This document shows, one piece after another, positions 15,746 through 27,594 of a stretch of DNA of 64,000 nucleotides. The stretch spans positions 62,001 to 126,000 of the forward strand of contig JADZGD010000143.1 of the NCBI GenBank assembly GCA_020854055.1, given 5' to 3'. The position numbers and the translations under genes were made by a program. Origin of the DNA: Bryobacterales bacterium. Its GTDB lineage: Bacteria; Acidobacteriota; Terriglobia; Bryobacterales; Bryobacteraceae. The notes under the pieces were generated by a model that had not been told where the DNA came from, ran no database searches, and saw nothing but the letters and a program-made list of their open reading frames with translations. How positions within the stretch are numbered: the stretch's first letter is position 1; every line of letters starts with the position of its first letter.

Positions 15746-18364
15746 ATGAGGCGCGTCTTACCAATTTTAGTGATACTGTTCCCGCTGGCAGCGGCTGAAT
15801 ATCGGGCGCCAGCCGGGAATTTCCCGGTCATCCGGCGACCCGGCGCCGCCGGTATTATCCCCGGTGGACGAATCATCGCTCCCTTCGGCCTGCAGTACAT
15901 CACCGGCCCTGGACCTTGGGGACTGGCCGTCAGCCCAAACGGCAAGTACATCGTGACGGCCGATGGCGGCCCGCAGATCTTCTCTCTCACCGTGATCGAA
16001 AGATCCAAGGAGCGTTACCAGACGCCACGGCACCTGGAGGCATCACCGGTTGGAGAGAACTCCGAGGACAAGGATGCGTGGCGGAGCGTATCCGGAGGAC
16101 TGGCGTTCGATGGTAATCGGACTCTCTACGTTTCGGAGGGGAACTCAGGGCGAATCCGCTACATGTCGGTCGATGATACCGCGGCCAAGCGAATCATTCA
16201 CCTCAACGACGAACACTACAAGGATAGTTATTCGGGAGATCTGGCCTACGACGCCACTCGAAATTTGTTGGTAGCGGTCGATCAAGCCAACTTCCGGCTG
16301 GTTCTGATTGACGCCAAAAAAAACAGGGTGCTGTCATCGGTGAAGGTCGGGCGGCTCCCATTCGCGGTGACGCTGTCCACGGATGGAAAACGTGCTTTCG
16401 TCACGAATCCGGGAATATTCGAGTATCAATCGCTTCCGGGAGCCGACAGGAGCGACGCGTGGGGCACGGGGCTCCCCTTCCCTGCCTTTGGGTTTCATTC
16501 GCCGGCGGCCGAAGGCGGTGTCAGCCGCAAGCGCGCGATTGGCCCGGTCGAGGTGCCCGGCCTGGGCAGGCCGAACGCGCCGGAATCCAATTCACTGTGT
16601 GTCGTGAACCTCCAAAACCCGCGAGCGCCCAAGGTGGAAGCGTTCATTCCCACCGGCAAGCGGTATGGCGCTGGGGCAAGCGGCGGCAGTAGTCCGGTGG
16701 GCGTGCTGGTTGCCGGCGGACGCGTATTTGTCTCCAACGCCCACAACGATAGCATCACCGTGGTTGACGGGAAGACGCTCCGGGTGGAGCGTGAGATCGA
16801 GATCCGCATTCCCGGACTGGAGAATCTACGCGGAGTGCTGCCCATCGGCATGGCCTACTGCTCCGCCAGGAACTGGTTGCTGGTGGCCGAAGCGGGGATT
16901 AACGCCGTGGGAGTGATCGATCCCGCCGCGGGCAAAGTAATCGGACACGTTCCGGTAAGCTGGTTTCCCACGAAGGTGGCCGTCGACGGCGAGACGGTGT
17001 ACGTCACTAATGCCAAAGGGCAGGGCACCGGCCCGAATGGCGATTTGCAAAGGGCCTTTCCGGAAGCATTCCAGACCGAGATGCGCCGCGGCAGTTTGTC
17101 GGTATTCGCCTTGCCGTCCGCGGGCGACCTGGAGTTGCACACCCGCAGAGTTATGGACGCCAACGGTCTCCGCCCTTCGCGGGTGAGGCCACAGGGCATC
17201 CCGCCCGGCATCCAAAACGTAGTGTTAATCGTCAAGGAGGGCCGCACCTTCGACGAGATCTTCGGCGATGTCGAGACCGCATCCAACGGAGCGGTGAACG
17301 GGGCTCCGACGCTGGCGCGCTTCGGACGCTATGGCGTCGTATACGCCCCCCGCGGACAACTCCGCAGCCGCCTCAGCCTGCGTAATGTGAATGTGACACC
17401 GAACCAGCACGAGATTGCGCGCCGCTGGACGATGAGCGACAACTTCTACGCCGATTCGGAAGTGAGCCTGGAGGGCCATCACTGGCTTTCCGGGGCGTAT
17501 CCGGACGCCCTGGTGCAGTCGTCCTGGATCGCCGGCTATGGCGGCGAGCGGGATTTCCGCCAGCCTACTTCCGCCCCCGGACGCCTCTCGTTTGCGCAGC
17601 GCAACTGTTCGGTTCACCCCGAAGAATTGCCCGAAGCCGGCGCCTTGTGGCACCACCTGGACCGCTTCGGCATCTCCTTTCGCAGCTTCGGAGAGGGCTT
17701 CGATCTGGCTGGCGCCGAAAAACGCTCCGGCATGAAACCGACTGGCGCCCGCTATCTGACCAATATGCCGATGCCGGAACCGCTCTACCGCAACACCTCA
17801 CGGCAGTATCCGCAATTCAACATGAACATTCCCGACCAGTACCGCGCCGGTCAATTCATCGCCGAAATGAAGGCCCTGTATCTGGACGCGGGGAAGCCGT
17901 TTCCACGCTTGCTGTACATCCTGCTGCCCAACGACCACGCGGCGCCTCCGCGCGCCGGTGACGGCTATCCATATGAGGCGTCGTACGTAGCAGACAATGA
18001 TTTTGCGCTGGGCCGGATTCTGCAGTTTCTTTCCAATACGCCTTGGTGGAAACAAATGGCGGTCTTTATCACCGAAGCCAATGCCCGGGGAGGCGTGGAT
18101 CACGTTGACTCTCATCGCACAGCGATGATGATTGCCAGTCCGTACGCGCGAAAGAACTACGTTTCGCACATTCACTCGAGTTTCCCCGGGTTACTGAAGA
18201 CGATCTTCCGTATCCTGGGCCTGCCCCCGCTCAATCTGTTTGACGCCGTTGCCAGCGACCTGGCCGATTGCTTCACTTACGAGCCGGATTACGAGCCGTA
18301 TCGCTTGCAAACGGTGACGCCCGAACTGTTTGACCCGAACAAAGCTCGTGAAGGGGCTAACTGA
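15746..18364 (+). CDS. Exported YncE-type beta-propeller fused to a phosphoesterase/alkaline-phosphatase-like domain
   Basis: 872 residues with a Sec signal peptide (MRRVLPILVILFPLAAA). Residues about 50-480 form a YVTN/YncE propeller (GPWGLAVSPNGKYIVTAD, LPFAVTLSTDGKRAFVTN, KVAVDGETVYVTN). Residues about 490-860 are a phosphoesterase-family domain with KEGRTFDEIFGD near the start, HWLSGAYPDALV, LPNDHAAPP and a late HVDSHRTAMMIASPYAR. The last motifs carry metal-binding Asp/His residues of the alkaline phosphatase superfamily. The substrate is unknown; phosphonate, phospholipid and sugar-phosphate esters are all possible. No clear ribosome binding site precedes the start, which lies directly behind a hairpin. 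Confidence 0.8.
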   Translation: MRRVLPILVILFPLAAAEYRAPAGNFPVIRRPGAAGIIPGGRIIAPFGLQYITGPGPWGLAVSPNGKYIVTADGGPQIFSLTVIERSKERYQTPRHLEASPVGENSEDKDAWRSVSGGLAFDGNRTLYVSEGNSGRIRYMSVDDTAAKRIIHLNDEHYKDSYSGDLAYDATRNLLVAVDQANFRLVLIDAKKNRVLSSVKVGRLPFAVTLSTDGKRAFVTNPGIFEYQSLPGADRSDAWGTGLPFPAFGFHSPAAEGGVSRKRAIGPVEVPGLGRPNAPESNSLCVVNLQNPRAPKVEAFIPTGKRYGAGASGGSSPVGVLVAGGRVFVSNAHNDSITVVDGKTLRVEREIEIRIPGLENLRGVLPIGMAYCSARNWLLVAEAGINAVGVIDPAAGKVIGHVPVSWFPTKVAVDGETVYVTNAKGQGTGPNGDLQRAFPEAFQTEMRRGSLSVFALPSAGDLELHTRRVMDANGLRPSRVRPQGIPPGIQNVVLIVKEGRTFDEIFGDVETASNGAVNGAPTLARFGRYGVVYAPRGQLRSRLSLRNVNVTPNQHEIARRWTMSDNFYADSEVSLEGHHWLSGAYPDALVQSSWIAGYGGERDFRQPTSAPGRLSFAQRNCSVHPEELPEAGALWHHLDRFGISFRSFGEGFDLAGAEKRSGMKPTGARYLTNMPMPEPLYRNTSRQYPQFNMNIPDQYRAGQFIAEMKALYLDAGKPFPRLLYILLPNDHAAPPRAGDGYPYEASYVADNDFALGRILQFLSNTPWWKQMAVFITEANARGGVDHVDSHRTAMMIASPYARKNYVSHIHSSFPGLLKTIFRILGLPPLNLFDAVASDLADCFTYEPDYEPYRLQTVTPELFDPNKAREGAN

Positions 18365-18440
18365 TGCGATACCTGCGACGGGCACGATGGAATCAGAATT
18401 CGTTGAGAATGGAACTTTTGTGCCAGGAGGAACCTTGCCG

Positions 18441-19769
18441 ATGCCGGATGAAAGCAGCAAGCAGGAGGTAACGGCGGACGAGCAGAGGTTGGCGGCAACG
18501 CTCGACCGCCTGCGGCCGGAGTTGGAAGAGACGCTGGCGGCGCTGATTCGGATTCCGTCGGAGAATCTTCCCCCGGATGGGCACGAGCAGGCATGCCAGC
18601 GCTACATTGCCGGCCAACTTCGCCAGTTGGGCCTGGAGCCGGATATCTACGACATCTCCACGGTGGCCGGGTTGACGGAACACCCCGAGTACTGGCCCGG
18701 CCGCAATTACGCGGGCCGGCCCAATGTGAATGCCGTGCTGGCTGGCGCCGGAGGAGGCCGGTCGCTAGTGCTCTCCGGCCATGTGGACACCGTCCCGATC
18801 GATACGCCGGTGCCGTGGACCACGGGACCTACCGGCGCTGAAGTGCAAAACGGCCGGATGTACGGACGTGGATCGTGGGACATGAAGGCCGGCGTGGCGA
18901 TGAACCTCACCGTGGTCCGCGTCCTGCGGGAACTGCGCGCCAAACTGTCGGGCAGCCTGATCTTTGAGACCGTAGTCGACGAGGAATTTGGCGGCGTGAA
19001 CGGGACGCTGGCCGGCCGCCTGCGCGGCTACAATGGCGACGCCGCCATCATCGGCGAGCCTACCTCCTTAAACGTCTGCCCCGCCGGGCGCGGCGGCCGG
19101 GTGCTTCACATTGTGTTCCAGGGCAAGGGCGGAATCATCGACGCCGGCCAGCGCACGGGCCGGGCGGCGGACCAGTTGAGCTATGTGCTCGCTCGCCTGC
19201 CTGAATTTGTGCGGCTCCGCGAAAGCCGCGCGGAGATTCATCCCTACTACCGGGACTTTCCCGAACCCTGCGCCGTCTGGGTGACCAACGTCTCAACCGG
19301 CCGTTGGGGCTGGTCGCAGCCCATTACCATTCCCGAACTTTGCAAGCTGGAACTGTACTGGCAGTCCATGCCCGCCGAAACCGGTGAGGAGGTAATGGGC
19401 GAGTTCTACCAATGGTGGAATGCCATCACCAGCGCGCGGCCCGACCTTTTCGGTGTTCCTCCGCAGGTGATCCTGCCGATGCGCTGGCTTCCGGGATGTG
19501 CCACGCCTGCCGATTCGGCGCTGGTGACCGGCTTTAGCGCCGTGGCGGCTTCCTTTCATCTGCCCGCGAAAGTCCAGGGGCTGGACGCGCCGAGCGACAT
19601 GTACATGTTCCAGAAATGCTTCCATACGCCCGCCATCATGTGGGGACCCCATGGCGCGAATGCCCACCAGCCGGACGAATATGTGGAACTCGATTCGCTG
19701 TTTCAGGCGACCCAGGTGCTGTTGCGATTTGTCAGCCGCTGGTGCGGTGTGGAGCTATCTGGCGGGTGA
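18441..19769 (+). CDS. M20-family metallopeptidase / ArgE-DapE-type deacylase
   Basis: About 442 residues from the ATG at 18441, 10 nt after AGGAGG; an in-frame TTG at 18435 is closer to that site and cannot be excluded. M20 motifs are LSGHVDTVP (metal His and the Asp two residues on), GRGSWDMKAG (bridging Asp), VVDEEFGG (general-base and metal Glu), IGEPT, and a late PHGANAHQPDE with the final metal His. It hydrolyses an N-acyl amino acid or peptide amide bond in the cytoplasm. It is not in an arginine or lysine operon, so the substrate is open. Its 3' end overlaps the convergent methyltransferase gene by 38 bp. Confidence 0.85.
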   Translation: MPDESSKQEVTADEQRLAATLDRLRPELEETLAALIRIPSENLPPDGHEQACQRYIAGQLRQLGLEPDIYDISTVAGLTEHPEYWPGRNYAGRPNVNAVLAGAGGGRSLVLSGHVDTVPIDTPVPWTTGPTGAEVQNGRMYGRGSWDMKAGVAMNLTVVRVLRELRAKLSGSLIFETVVDEEFGGVNGTLAGRLRGYNGDAAIIGEPTSLNVCPAGRGGRVLHIVFQGKGGIIDAGQRTGRAADQLSYVLARLPEFVRLRESRAEIHPYYRDFPEPCAVWVTNVSTGRWGWSQPITIPELCKLELYWQSMPAETGEEVMGEFYQWWNAITSARPDLFGVPPQVILPMRWLPGCATPADSALVTGFSAVAASFHLPAKVQGLDAPSDMYMFQKCFHTPAIMWGPHGANAHQPDEYVELDSLFQATQVLLRFVSRWCGVELSGG

Positions 19770-20397
19770 CATCCCGAACCGTATCCGGGTGGTTCCTAAA
19801 CAGGACCCAGGTCGTCATGCTGCGCTGGCCCTGCACCACGGTGGTTTTCAGCGGATCAGCCGATGTTCCACCCAGCGATTCGGCCAGTTGCGTCAGCAGC
19901 GCTTCATCCACCAGGTAGCGGTCCGATCCGTCGGGCAACTGATAGCGCCGGCCCGAGATCGGCCGGGCTTGATTCTCCATTCCGATCCTTGATGCCAGGC
20001 GGCAGAACAGCAGCCCACCCGGTTTGAGCAGGCGCCATGTGTTATCGAGCATCGCGTGGAACTGTTTGTCGTCGCGCGCAAAATGAAGTACCGCACAACT
20101 GATGACAACGTCGGCAAATGCATCGGGGAACGACATTTGCTCAAGCGTTTCGTGGCGAAAATTGGCCGGGGGAGTGCCTGGCGCAGCCTCCGCCGCCAGA
20201 CGGCGAACGGCCCCGACCCGTTCCGCGTTCGCATCCACGCCGAAAACCTCCCAGCCGTTACGGAGCAGATAGACCAGATTACGTCCCGAGCCAAAACCGG
20301 CGTCGAAGATTCGCATTCCGGGGAGGATCCGGCCGCGCAACAGTTGGTCGAACAGATAGATGTCGATCTTGCCAAATTCGTCGATCAGATGGCCCAT
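19732..20397 (-). CDS. Class I SAM-dependent methyltransferase
   Basis: 221 residues from the ATG at 20397 (MGHLIDEFGKIDIYLFDQLL). The SAM-binding motif I is IFDAGFGSGRNLVYLL, the acidic end of beta-2 is VFGVDAN, and motif IV is VVISCAVLHFA, as in the UbiE/COQ5-like methyltransferase family. The start lies 16 bp after the histidine kinase stop, so the two are probably cotranscribed. No clear ribosome binding site is seen. Substrate unknown. Confidence 0.8.
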   Translation of the reverse strand: MGHLIDEFGKIDIYLFDQLLRGRILPGMRIFDAGFGSGRNLVYLLRNGWEVFGVDANAERVGAVRRLAAEAAPGTPPANFRHETLEQMSFPDAFADVVISCAVLHFARDDKQFHAMLDNTWRLLKPGGLLFCRLASRIGMENQARPISGRRYQLPDGSDRYLVDEALLTQLAESLGGTSADPLKTTVVQGQRSMTTWVLFRNHPDTVRDVTRQIAPHRTSG

Positions 20398-20413
20398 GGT
20401 TCGAACGCGACGA

Positions 20414-21550
20414 TCAGCGCCCGCCGGCCGCCGCATGGCGCGGTAGGGGCAGTGAGACGCGGAATGTCGTACCACGACCGGCTTCGCTATCCACCGTGAT
20501 CCGGCCGTGGTGGTTCTTGACGATGCCGTTCACCAGCGCCAACCCCATCCCGGTGCCTTTGCCAGTATCTTTGGTCGTAAAAAAAGGTTCAAAGATTCGG
20601 TTCAGCAACGCCGGAGGAATGCCCGCCCCATTGTCGGCGACTTCAACATAAACCATCTCACCGGTCGGCTCCCTGGAGTTGCCGGTTCGAAAGACGATGA
20701 CGCCCCCATTCGGCATCGCGTCGCGGGCGTTCATGGCCAGGTTGAGCAACACCTGGTAGATCTGCGACGAATCGGCAAAAACGTGACTCGTAGCGGCGTT
20801 CAATTCCACCCGTACCTCAATGCCGGCGCCGATGGTTTGCTGCAACAGGTTGACCAGACCGGTGATCGTTAGGTGGAGGTCCATCTCGGCGATCTCCGGA
20901 CTTGCGCCGGTGGCAGACCGGAGCAGCCGGCTGGCCATCTCGATGCCGCGTTCCGCCGTCTGCTGTATGATTTCGGCCGCCTCGCGGGAAGAGACTTCGC
21001 CGGCGCCGCTCCTCAACTGATCGGCGTAGGAGTAGATCGCCATCAGCAGGTTGTTGAAGTCGTGAGCCACGCCACCGGCGAGAAAGCTGAGCAGTTGAGC
21101 CTGCTCGGTCCGGTGCGCCTGCTCTTCACGCCGCTTAGCGTCGGTGATGTCCCGGGCAATCACCTGAATCCAGGCCGGACATCCATGGTTTACCACTACC
21201 CATGAGAAGATTTCGAGATCTACCGGCACTCCATCCTTGGTGTGAATCCTCACCTCATGGCGCTGGCGTTCGCGGCTGGCCAGACGCCGGCGGATCGCCA
21301 CCGCGGCGCCACGCCGGGATTCGGCGTCGAACAGATCGGTGACGCGCATCGAGGCTAACTCCGCCGCGCTATACCCGGTTATCTGCTCAGCCTGGGCGTT
21401 CACCCAGATCAGGCGCTCCGACCGATCGCAAACAAACACGGCATCGGGTGAGTTTTCGATGAAGCCGCGGAGGGGGTCGCCGCCGGATTGTTGTTCCTCC
21501 GCGGAAGCAGGCGGCGGAAAAACGCCGGAGTTAGAATCGGCATGGAGCAT
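20414..21550 (-). CDS. PAS-domain sensor histidine kinase
   Basis: 378 residues without membrane helices, hence probably cytoplasmic. A PAS domain (about 28-145: SPDAVFVCDRSERLIWVN, QVIARDITDAKRREE) is followed by the dimerisation/phospho-acceptor box GGVAHDFNNLLMAI with H163 and an HATPase_c domain: N box NLAMNARDAMP, DNGAGIP, FEPFFTTK and GKGTGMGLAL. The HDFNN form of the H box is typical of NtrB-like or hybrid-type kinases. No response regulator gene is adjacent. Confidence 0.9.
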   Translation of the reverse strand: MLHADSNSGVFPPPASAEEQQSGGDPLRGFIENSPDAVFVCDRSERLIWVNAQAEQITGYSAAELASMRVTDLFDAESRRGAAVAIRRRLASRERQRHEVRIHTKDGVPVDLEIFSWVVVNHGCPAWIQVIARDITDAKRREEQAHRTEQAQLLSFLAGGVAHDFNNLLMAIYSYADQLRSGAGEVSSREAAEIIQQTAERGIEMASRLLRSATGASPEIAEMDLHLTITGLVNLLQQTIGAGIEVRVELNAATSHVFADSSQIYQVLLNLAMNARDAMPNGGVIVFRTGNSREPTGEMVYVEVADNGAGIPPALLNRIFEPFFTTKDTGKGTGMGLALVNGIVKNHHGRITVDSEAGRGTTFRVSLPLPRHAAAGGR

Positions 21551-21600
21551 TGAAAGTAGCTATATTACAACGATTCCGCCTTGAAAATACACGAAATATT

Positions 21601-21636
21601 GCAAAATGGCACGGGAGCCGAAGGCGGTCCCGTGCC
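21601..21636 (-). terminator. Hairpin terminator after clpC
   Basis: GGCACGGGA at 21608-21616 pairs exactly with TCCCGTGCC at 21628-21636, with further GCC/GGC pairing inside the loop. Read on the minus strand it lies 17 bp after the clpC stop and is followed by ATTTTGC, a short U-run. Probably an intrinsic terminator. Confidence 0.6.
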
Positions 21637-21653
21637 AGGAGAGCACGAATTTT

Positions 21654-24117
<2,464 letters not shown>

Positions 24118-24125
<8 letters not shown>

Positions 24126-24837
24126 ATGTCCTACCGTCTTGGATGTTTTCCAGCGGAGCGAGGACTCCGCCCTCCAGCTTGAGTATCCGATCGCAGCGTT
24201 CCGCGAACGCGAGGTTGTGGGTCACGAAGATGGACGTCAATCCGTGGGAGCGATGCAAATCCGCCAACAAATTCACGATTAACTCACCGGTCCGGAAATC
24301 CAGATTACCGGTCGGTTCATCGGCGAGCAACAGGGCCGGGCGGGTAACCAGCGCCCGGGCAAGCACCACGCGCTGCTGTTCGCCTCCGGAAAGCTCGCCG
24401 GCACGGTGTCCGTCGCGGGCCCCCAGCCCCACTTCTTCAAGCGCGGTCCGCGCTACCGGCGCCGCTTCGGAGTAACTCTCACCCCGAATCAACAAAGGCA
24501 TCATCACATTTTCGAGCGCAGTGAATTCAGGCAGGAGATAGTGAGTTTGCCACACGAAGCCGACCTCCCGGTTTCGAAACTCTGCCAGTTCGGAGTCGGA
24601 AAGCGTGGAGATGGCCGTCCGCTGGTAGTATATCGTTCCCGCCGTCGGCCGGTCCAGACCGCCTAACAGATGGAGCAGAGACGACTTGCCGGCTCCCGAA
24701 GCGCCTACTACGGCCACTCGCTCGCCGCGGCGGACGTCGAGTTCCAGATTCTCGAAGACTACCAACTCGCTCTCGCCCGACCGAAATTTCTTCGTGAGCC
24801 CGACGGCGCGAAGAAATTCCGGGGCCTCCTTTCTCAA
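24118..24837 (-). CDS. LolD/MacB-type ABC transporter ATP-binding protein
   Basis: 239 residues. Walker A GASGAGKSS, Q-loop WQTHYLLPEF, signature LSGGEQQR, Walker B ALLLADEPTGNLD and H-loop VTHN are all intact. DEPTGNLDFRTGE and GLDRPTAGTI are characteristic of the LolD/MacB/FtsE group. No permease (LolC/E or MacB type) lies beside it. The frame opens with a TTG and has no ATG before the core domain; AAAGGAGG lies inside the first codons, so the true start is uncertain. Overlaps the clpC start by 8 bp. Confidence 0.85.
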
Positions 24838-24913
24838 CCGAGAAACCCCCTGTTAACAGCGTATCATGCGTGGCAACTCCGCACCGCAAAACCGGCTATA
24901 GCGCCACCGGTCT

Positions 24914-26929
24914 CTACCGCCCGCCCGCATGGTAGAGCAGAATTGCCGCGCCGCCGCGGGTGATCGGCTCCGACACATCTTCAACCGGTGTGGAGCGCCC
25001 GGTGATGGCCTGAATCAGCACCGCCAACTCGCCCCGGGTCACCGTTTTTCCCGGCTGGAACTCACCGAAGGCGGATCCTGCGTCGAAGCCTGCATTGCGC
25101 TCCGGGTCGTACCCGCCAGCCGCCGGCCAGCGTGGCTGGATGCCGAAGGGACCGAGCAGATGGTGGTCGAACAAGGTCTCGATCTCGCGGAACGCCGCGT
25201 GGCTCCACGGCACGTCGGTGAAATGGAAATTGCTGACGCTCGGCCAGATACCGAACACACTTACCACCATCCGGGCTGCCTCGGCGCGCGTGAGTGGATT
25301 TCCCGGGTGAAACAGGCGCTCGGCGTCACCCCGCAGCCCGTTGTGCAGGCTGAGCCACTGAACGGCTTCAAAGGCCGGGTGATCGAGTGGCAAATCCCAA
25401 TAGAACTGCAACCGCACCTTCTGACGTAGCAGTTCGCGCTGAAGTTTCTCCACCGGCAAGCGGCGCGGCGGCAGATGATCCCGAACGCTGAGCGCCGCGG
25501 CCACGCCGGCTGCCTGGCCCATCGCCATCCAGGTAGGGTCCATACGGACAGCCGAGAAGGCGACGTGAGTGGCTGACATCGCCACCGGCACCAACAATCC
25601 CTCCACGTTTTGGGGAATAATGGCGCCGTAGGGCACCTGAAAAGGGGTGGTGACCGCGGCCAAAAAGAAATCTCCGCTCCCTTTGTCCGGGGTGGAAACG
25701 TCAGTCTTCGGCCGCACTGGCTTGGAGTCGATGGCGTAATGGCCGATGGCGATGCTATCGGCGCGCAGCGGCGGCATCAGGCCGCGGCCGGTGATAAACG
25801 GGTTGACGTCGGCTTCGGTCATCGTCGCTTCACCCTCGATGCGGCGCGCTTCGCGAACGAACACGCGGTAGGGGACGTGCCCGTTATCCACGAACTCGTC
25901 CTCGGGCAGGCCGATGTGGCGCATACCGCGTTCGTGTTGCAGGAAGTAGAGAAAGCCCAGGGCGTGGTCGCGGTAGAGCTGGTACAACTTCCGGCGTTCG
26001 CCGCGCGAGGCGTTGGGCCAGGCCCAGTTGACTTCCTGCATTTCGTTGCCGGCCGGATTCTTATTCATCTCCGTCTTACCGCCGGGCATTGTAGGGAGCA
26101 TATCGACGGCGGCATAACGGTATTGGCTGGGGTCATAGCCGGGCGGTGGCGAAGCCAGCAGATGCTCGACACCAGCCGGAAATAGTTTCACGCATAAGCG
26201 CAGCCCATAGGAGACGATTGCTTCATCTTGCCGGCCTGTGCTCCGGTCCATAATCTCGCCCGTGCCGTTGAAAAAGAAGATGTCGCCGGCGTGCGGTTCC
26301 AGCGGCGTGCGCGCTTCGCGGCCCACGCGGAACGGCACGCCGGCCCAGGCCGCGATATCACCTTCGTGCGTTGCGTCGATCACCACCGGCGCCCGCAGCG
26401 TGCGGCTACGCCCGCCGGAATCGCTGGTGACAACGCCCGTGATCCGGTTGGCACGCATCTCGACGCCTGTCGCCCAGGTGTTATAGAACACCGTGACATT
26501 GGGCACGGCAGCCATCATCTGCTTCAGAATCTTGTCGGCCACGTGCGGTTCCCAGCGCCCGCCTTCGAGCGGTGCGTTCGATTGGCGGCCGCGATAATCG
26601 TTCGGCCGGCGGGCCGCCGAGCGGCCTTGAAAAATGGGATCGGTCGCTTCCACCGGGCGATAGTAATGTTTCACCCGCTGGCGAAACTCTTCAAAAATAC
26701 CGCTCAACGATTCGTAAGAGTACGTGTCAATGTTGGAGACGCCGTTGGAGAGCATCCCGCCGAGTACGGGAGTGTCTTCAACCAGCGCTACGCGGGCGCC
26801 CATTCGCCCGGCCGCCAGGGCGGCGCCGAAGCCTCCGGAGCTGCCGCTGACGACGATCACTTCGAAATCCTGGGCGCCAGCCGCGGCCGGCAGCAACATG
26901 GCCCAGAGAAAAATCTGCCGTGCTCGCAT
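24914..26929 (-). CDS. Exported FAD-dependent oxidoreductase with C-terminal S-layer homology repeats
   Basis: 671 residues. A signal peptide (MRARQIFLWAMLLPAAAGAQ) precedes an FAD_oxidored-type domain with dinucleotide-binding VVSGSSGGFGAALAAGRMG, then VALVEDTPVLGGMLSNG and an ATHEGDIAAWAG segment usual in this family. From about residue 545 there are SLH-like repeats (GNPLTRAEAARMVVSVFG, FQPGKTVTRGELAVLIQ, TRGGAAILLYHAG). The combination suggests an enzyme held at the cell envelope. The redox substrate is unknown. No Shine-Dalgarno sequence is seen before the ATG. Confidence 0.8.
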   Translation of the reverse strand: MRARQIFLWAMLLPAAAGAQDFEVIVVSGSSGGFGAALAAGRMGARVALVEDTPVLGGMLSNGVSNIDTYSYESLSGIFEEFRQRVKHYYRPVEATDPIFQGRSAARRPNDYRGRQSNAPLEGGRWEPHVADKILKQMMAAVPNVTVFYNTWATGVEMRANRITGVVTSDSGGRSRTLRAPVVIDATHEGDIAAWAGVPFRVGREARTPLEPHAGDIFFFNGTGEIMDRSTGRQDEAIVSYGLRLCVKLFPAGVEHLLASPPPGYDPSQYRYAAVDMLPTMPGGKTEMNKNPAGNEMQEVNWAWPNASRGERRKLYQLYRDHALGFLYFLQHERGMRHIGLPEDEFVDNGHVPYRVFVREARRIEGEATMTEADVNPFITGRGLMPPLRADSIAIGHYAIDSKPVRPKTDVSTPDKGSGDFFLAAVTTPFQVPYGAIIPQNVEGLLVPVAMSATHVAFSAVRMDPTWMAMGQAAGVAAALSVRDHLPPRRLPVEKLQRELLRQKVRLQFYWDLPLDHPAFEAVQWLSLHNGLRGDAERLFHPGNPLTRAEAARMVVSVFGIWPSVSNFHFTDVPWSHAAFREIETLFDHHLLGPFGIQPRWPAAGGYDPERNAGFDAGSAFGEFQPGKTVTRGELAVLIQAITGRSTPVEDVSEPITRGGAAILLYHAGGR

Positions 26930-26995
26930 CGCATCGCAAGTATAACCGGTCTGCGCCGGACGTGTGGCGGCGCGGCGTTCCGGCGCGGGAACTGA

Positions 26996-27367
26996 TCACT
27001 GGCCGCACAGCAGGGCTTGAATCCGGCTGATCTCCTCGGGGCTCACCTCAGGATTGCCGACCAGATGCGCCACCAGGCACTCCACCGAGCCGCTGAAGAC
27101 TCGATCGGTAAACTCTTTCAACATTCCATCAAGAACTTGCCGCTCGGAGTGAATTGTCCGGTACAGATAGGCCCGGTCGCCGGGCGTCCTGCCAACAAAT
27201 CCCTTCCGCTCGAGTACGCCCATCATCGTAAGAACCGTGGTGTAGGCGACCTGGCGCCCGTTTGCGAGGTCCTCGAAGACTTCGCGGACGGTAGCATCGC
27301 CTCGCCGCCAGATGATCTTTAAAATTTCCAGTTCCAGATCGGTGGGAACGCCGTTCGGAAGTTTCAC
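26996..27367 (-). CDS. BlaI/MecI/CopY-family transcriptional repressor
   Basis: 123 residues from a GTG at 27367 with AAGGG upstream. Winged-helix core: PTDLELEILKIIWRRGDATVREVFEDL, VAYTTVLTMMGVLERKGFV, then a dimerisation helix region. BlaI-type repressors usually pair with a BlaR1/MecR1 M56 sensor protease that cleaves them; none is adjacent, so it may control distant genes or answer to an unlinked sensor. A candidate operator sits directly upstream. Confidence 0.9.
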   Translation of the reverse strand: MKLPNGVPTDLELEILKIIWRRGDATVREVFEDLANGRQVAYTTVLTMMGVLERKGFVGRTPGDRAYLYRTIHSERQVLDGMLKEFTDRVFSGSVECLVAHLVGNPEVSPEEISRIQALLCGQ

Positions 27368-27381
27368 GAATCGCCCTTACG

Positions 27382-27395
27382 ATTAAGAACTTAGT
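27382..27395. promoter_or_regulatory. Candidate autoregulatory operator of the BlaI-type repressor
   Basis: ATTAAGAACTTAGT is an inverted repeat (ATTAAG / CTTAGT, one mismatch, 2-nt spacer) lying 15-28 bp upstream of the repressor start. BlaI-family proteins bind short dyads over their own promoters. The site is proposed from position and symmetry only. Confidence 0.35.
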
Positions 27396-27594
27396 CTCTC
27401 ATCGAAGGGCAAGTCAAGCCGCGCCGGCTGGCGGCGTGGGAAGTTCCATCAGCCTGAGGGCGGCAACGGAGCGCGGCGGCGGTCGGTTGCCGTCAGATGG
27501 GCGCCGGAATTACGCGTGTGATCGAGCAGACCGATCCCTACTACAGCCCCGGATGAAGAAGCTCGGTATCGAGCACCGTCACCACTCGCCGTAA

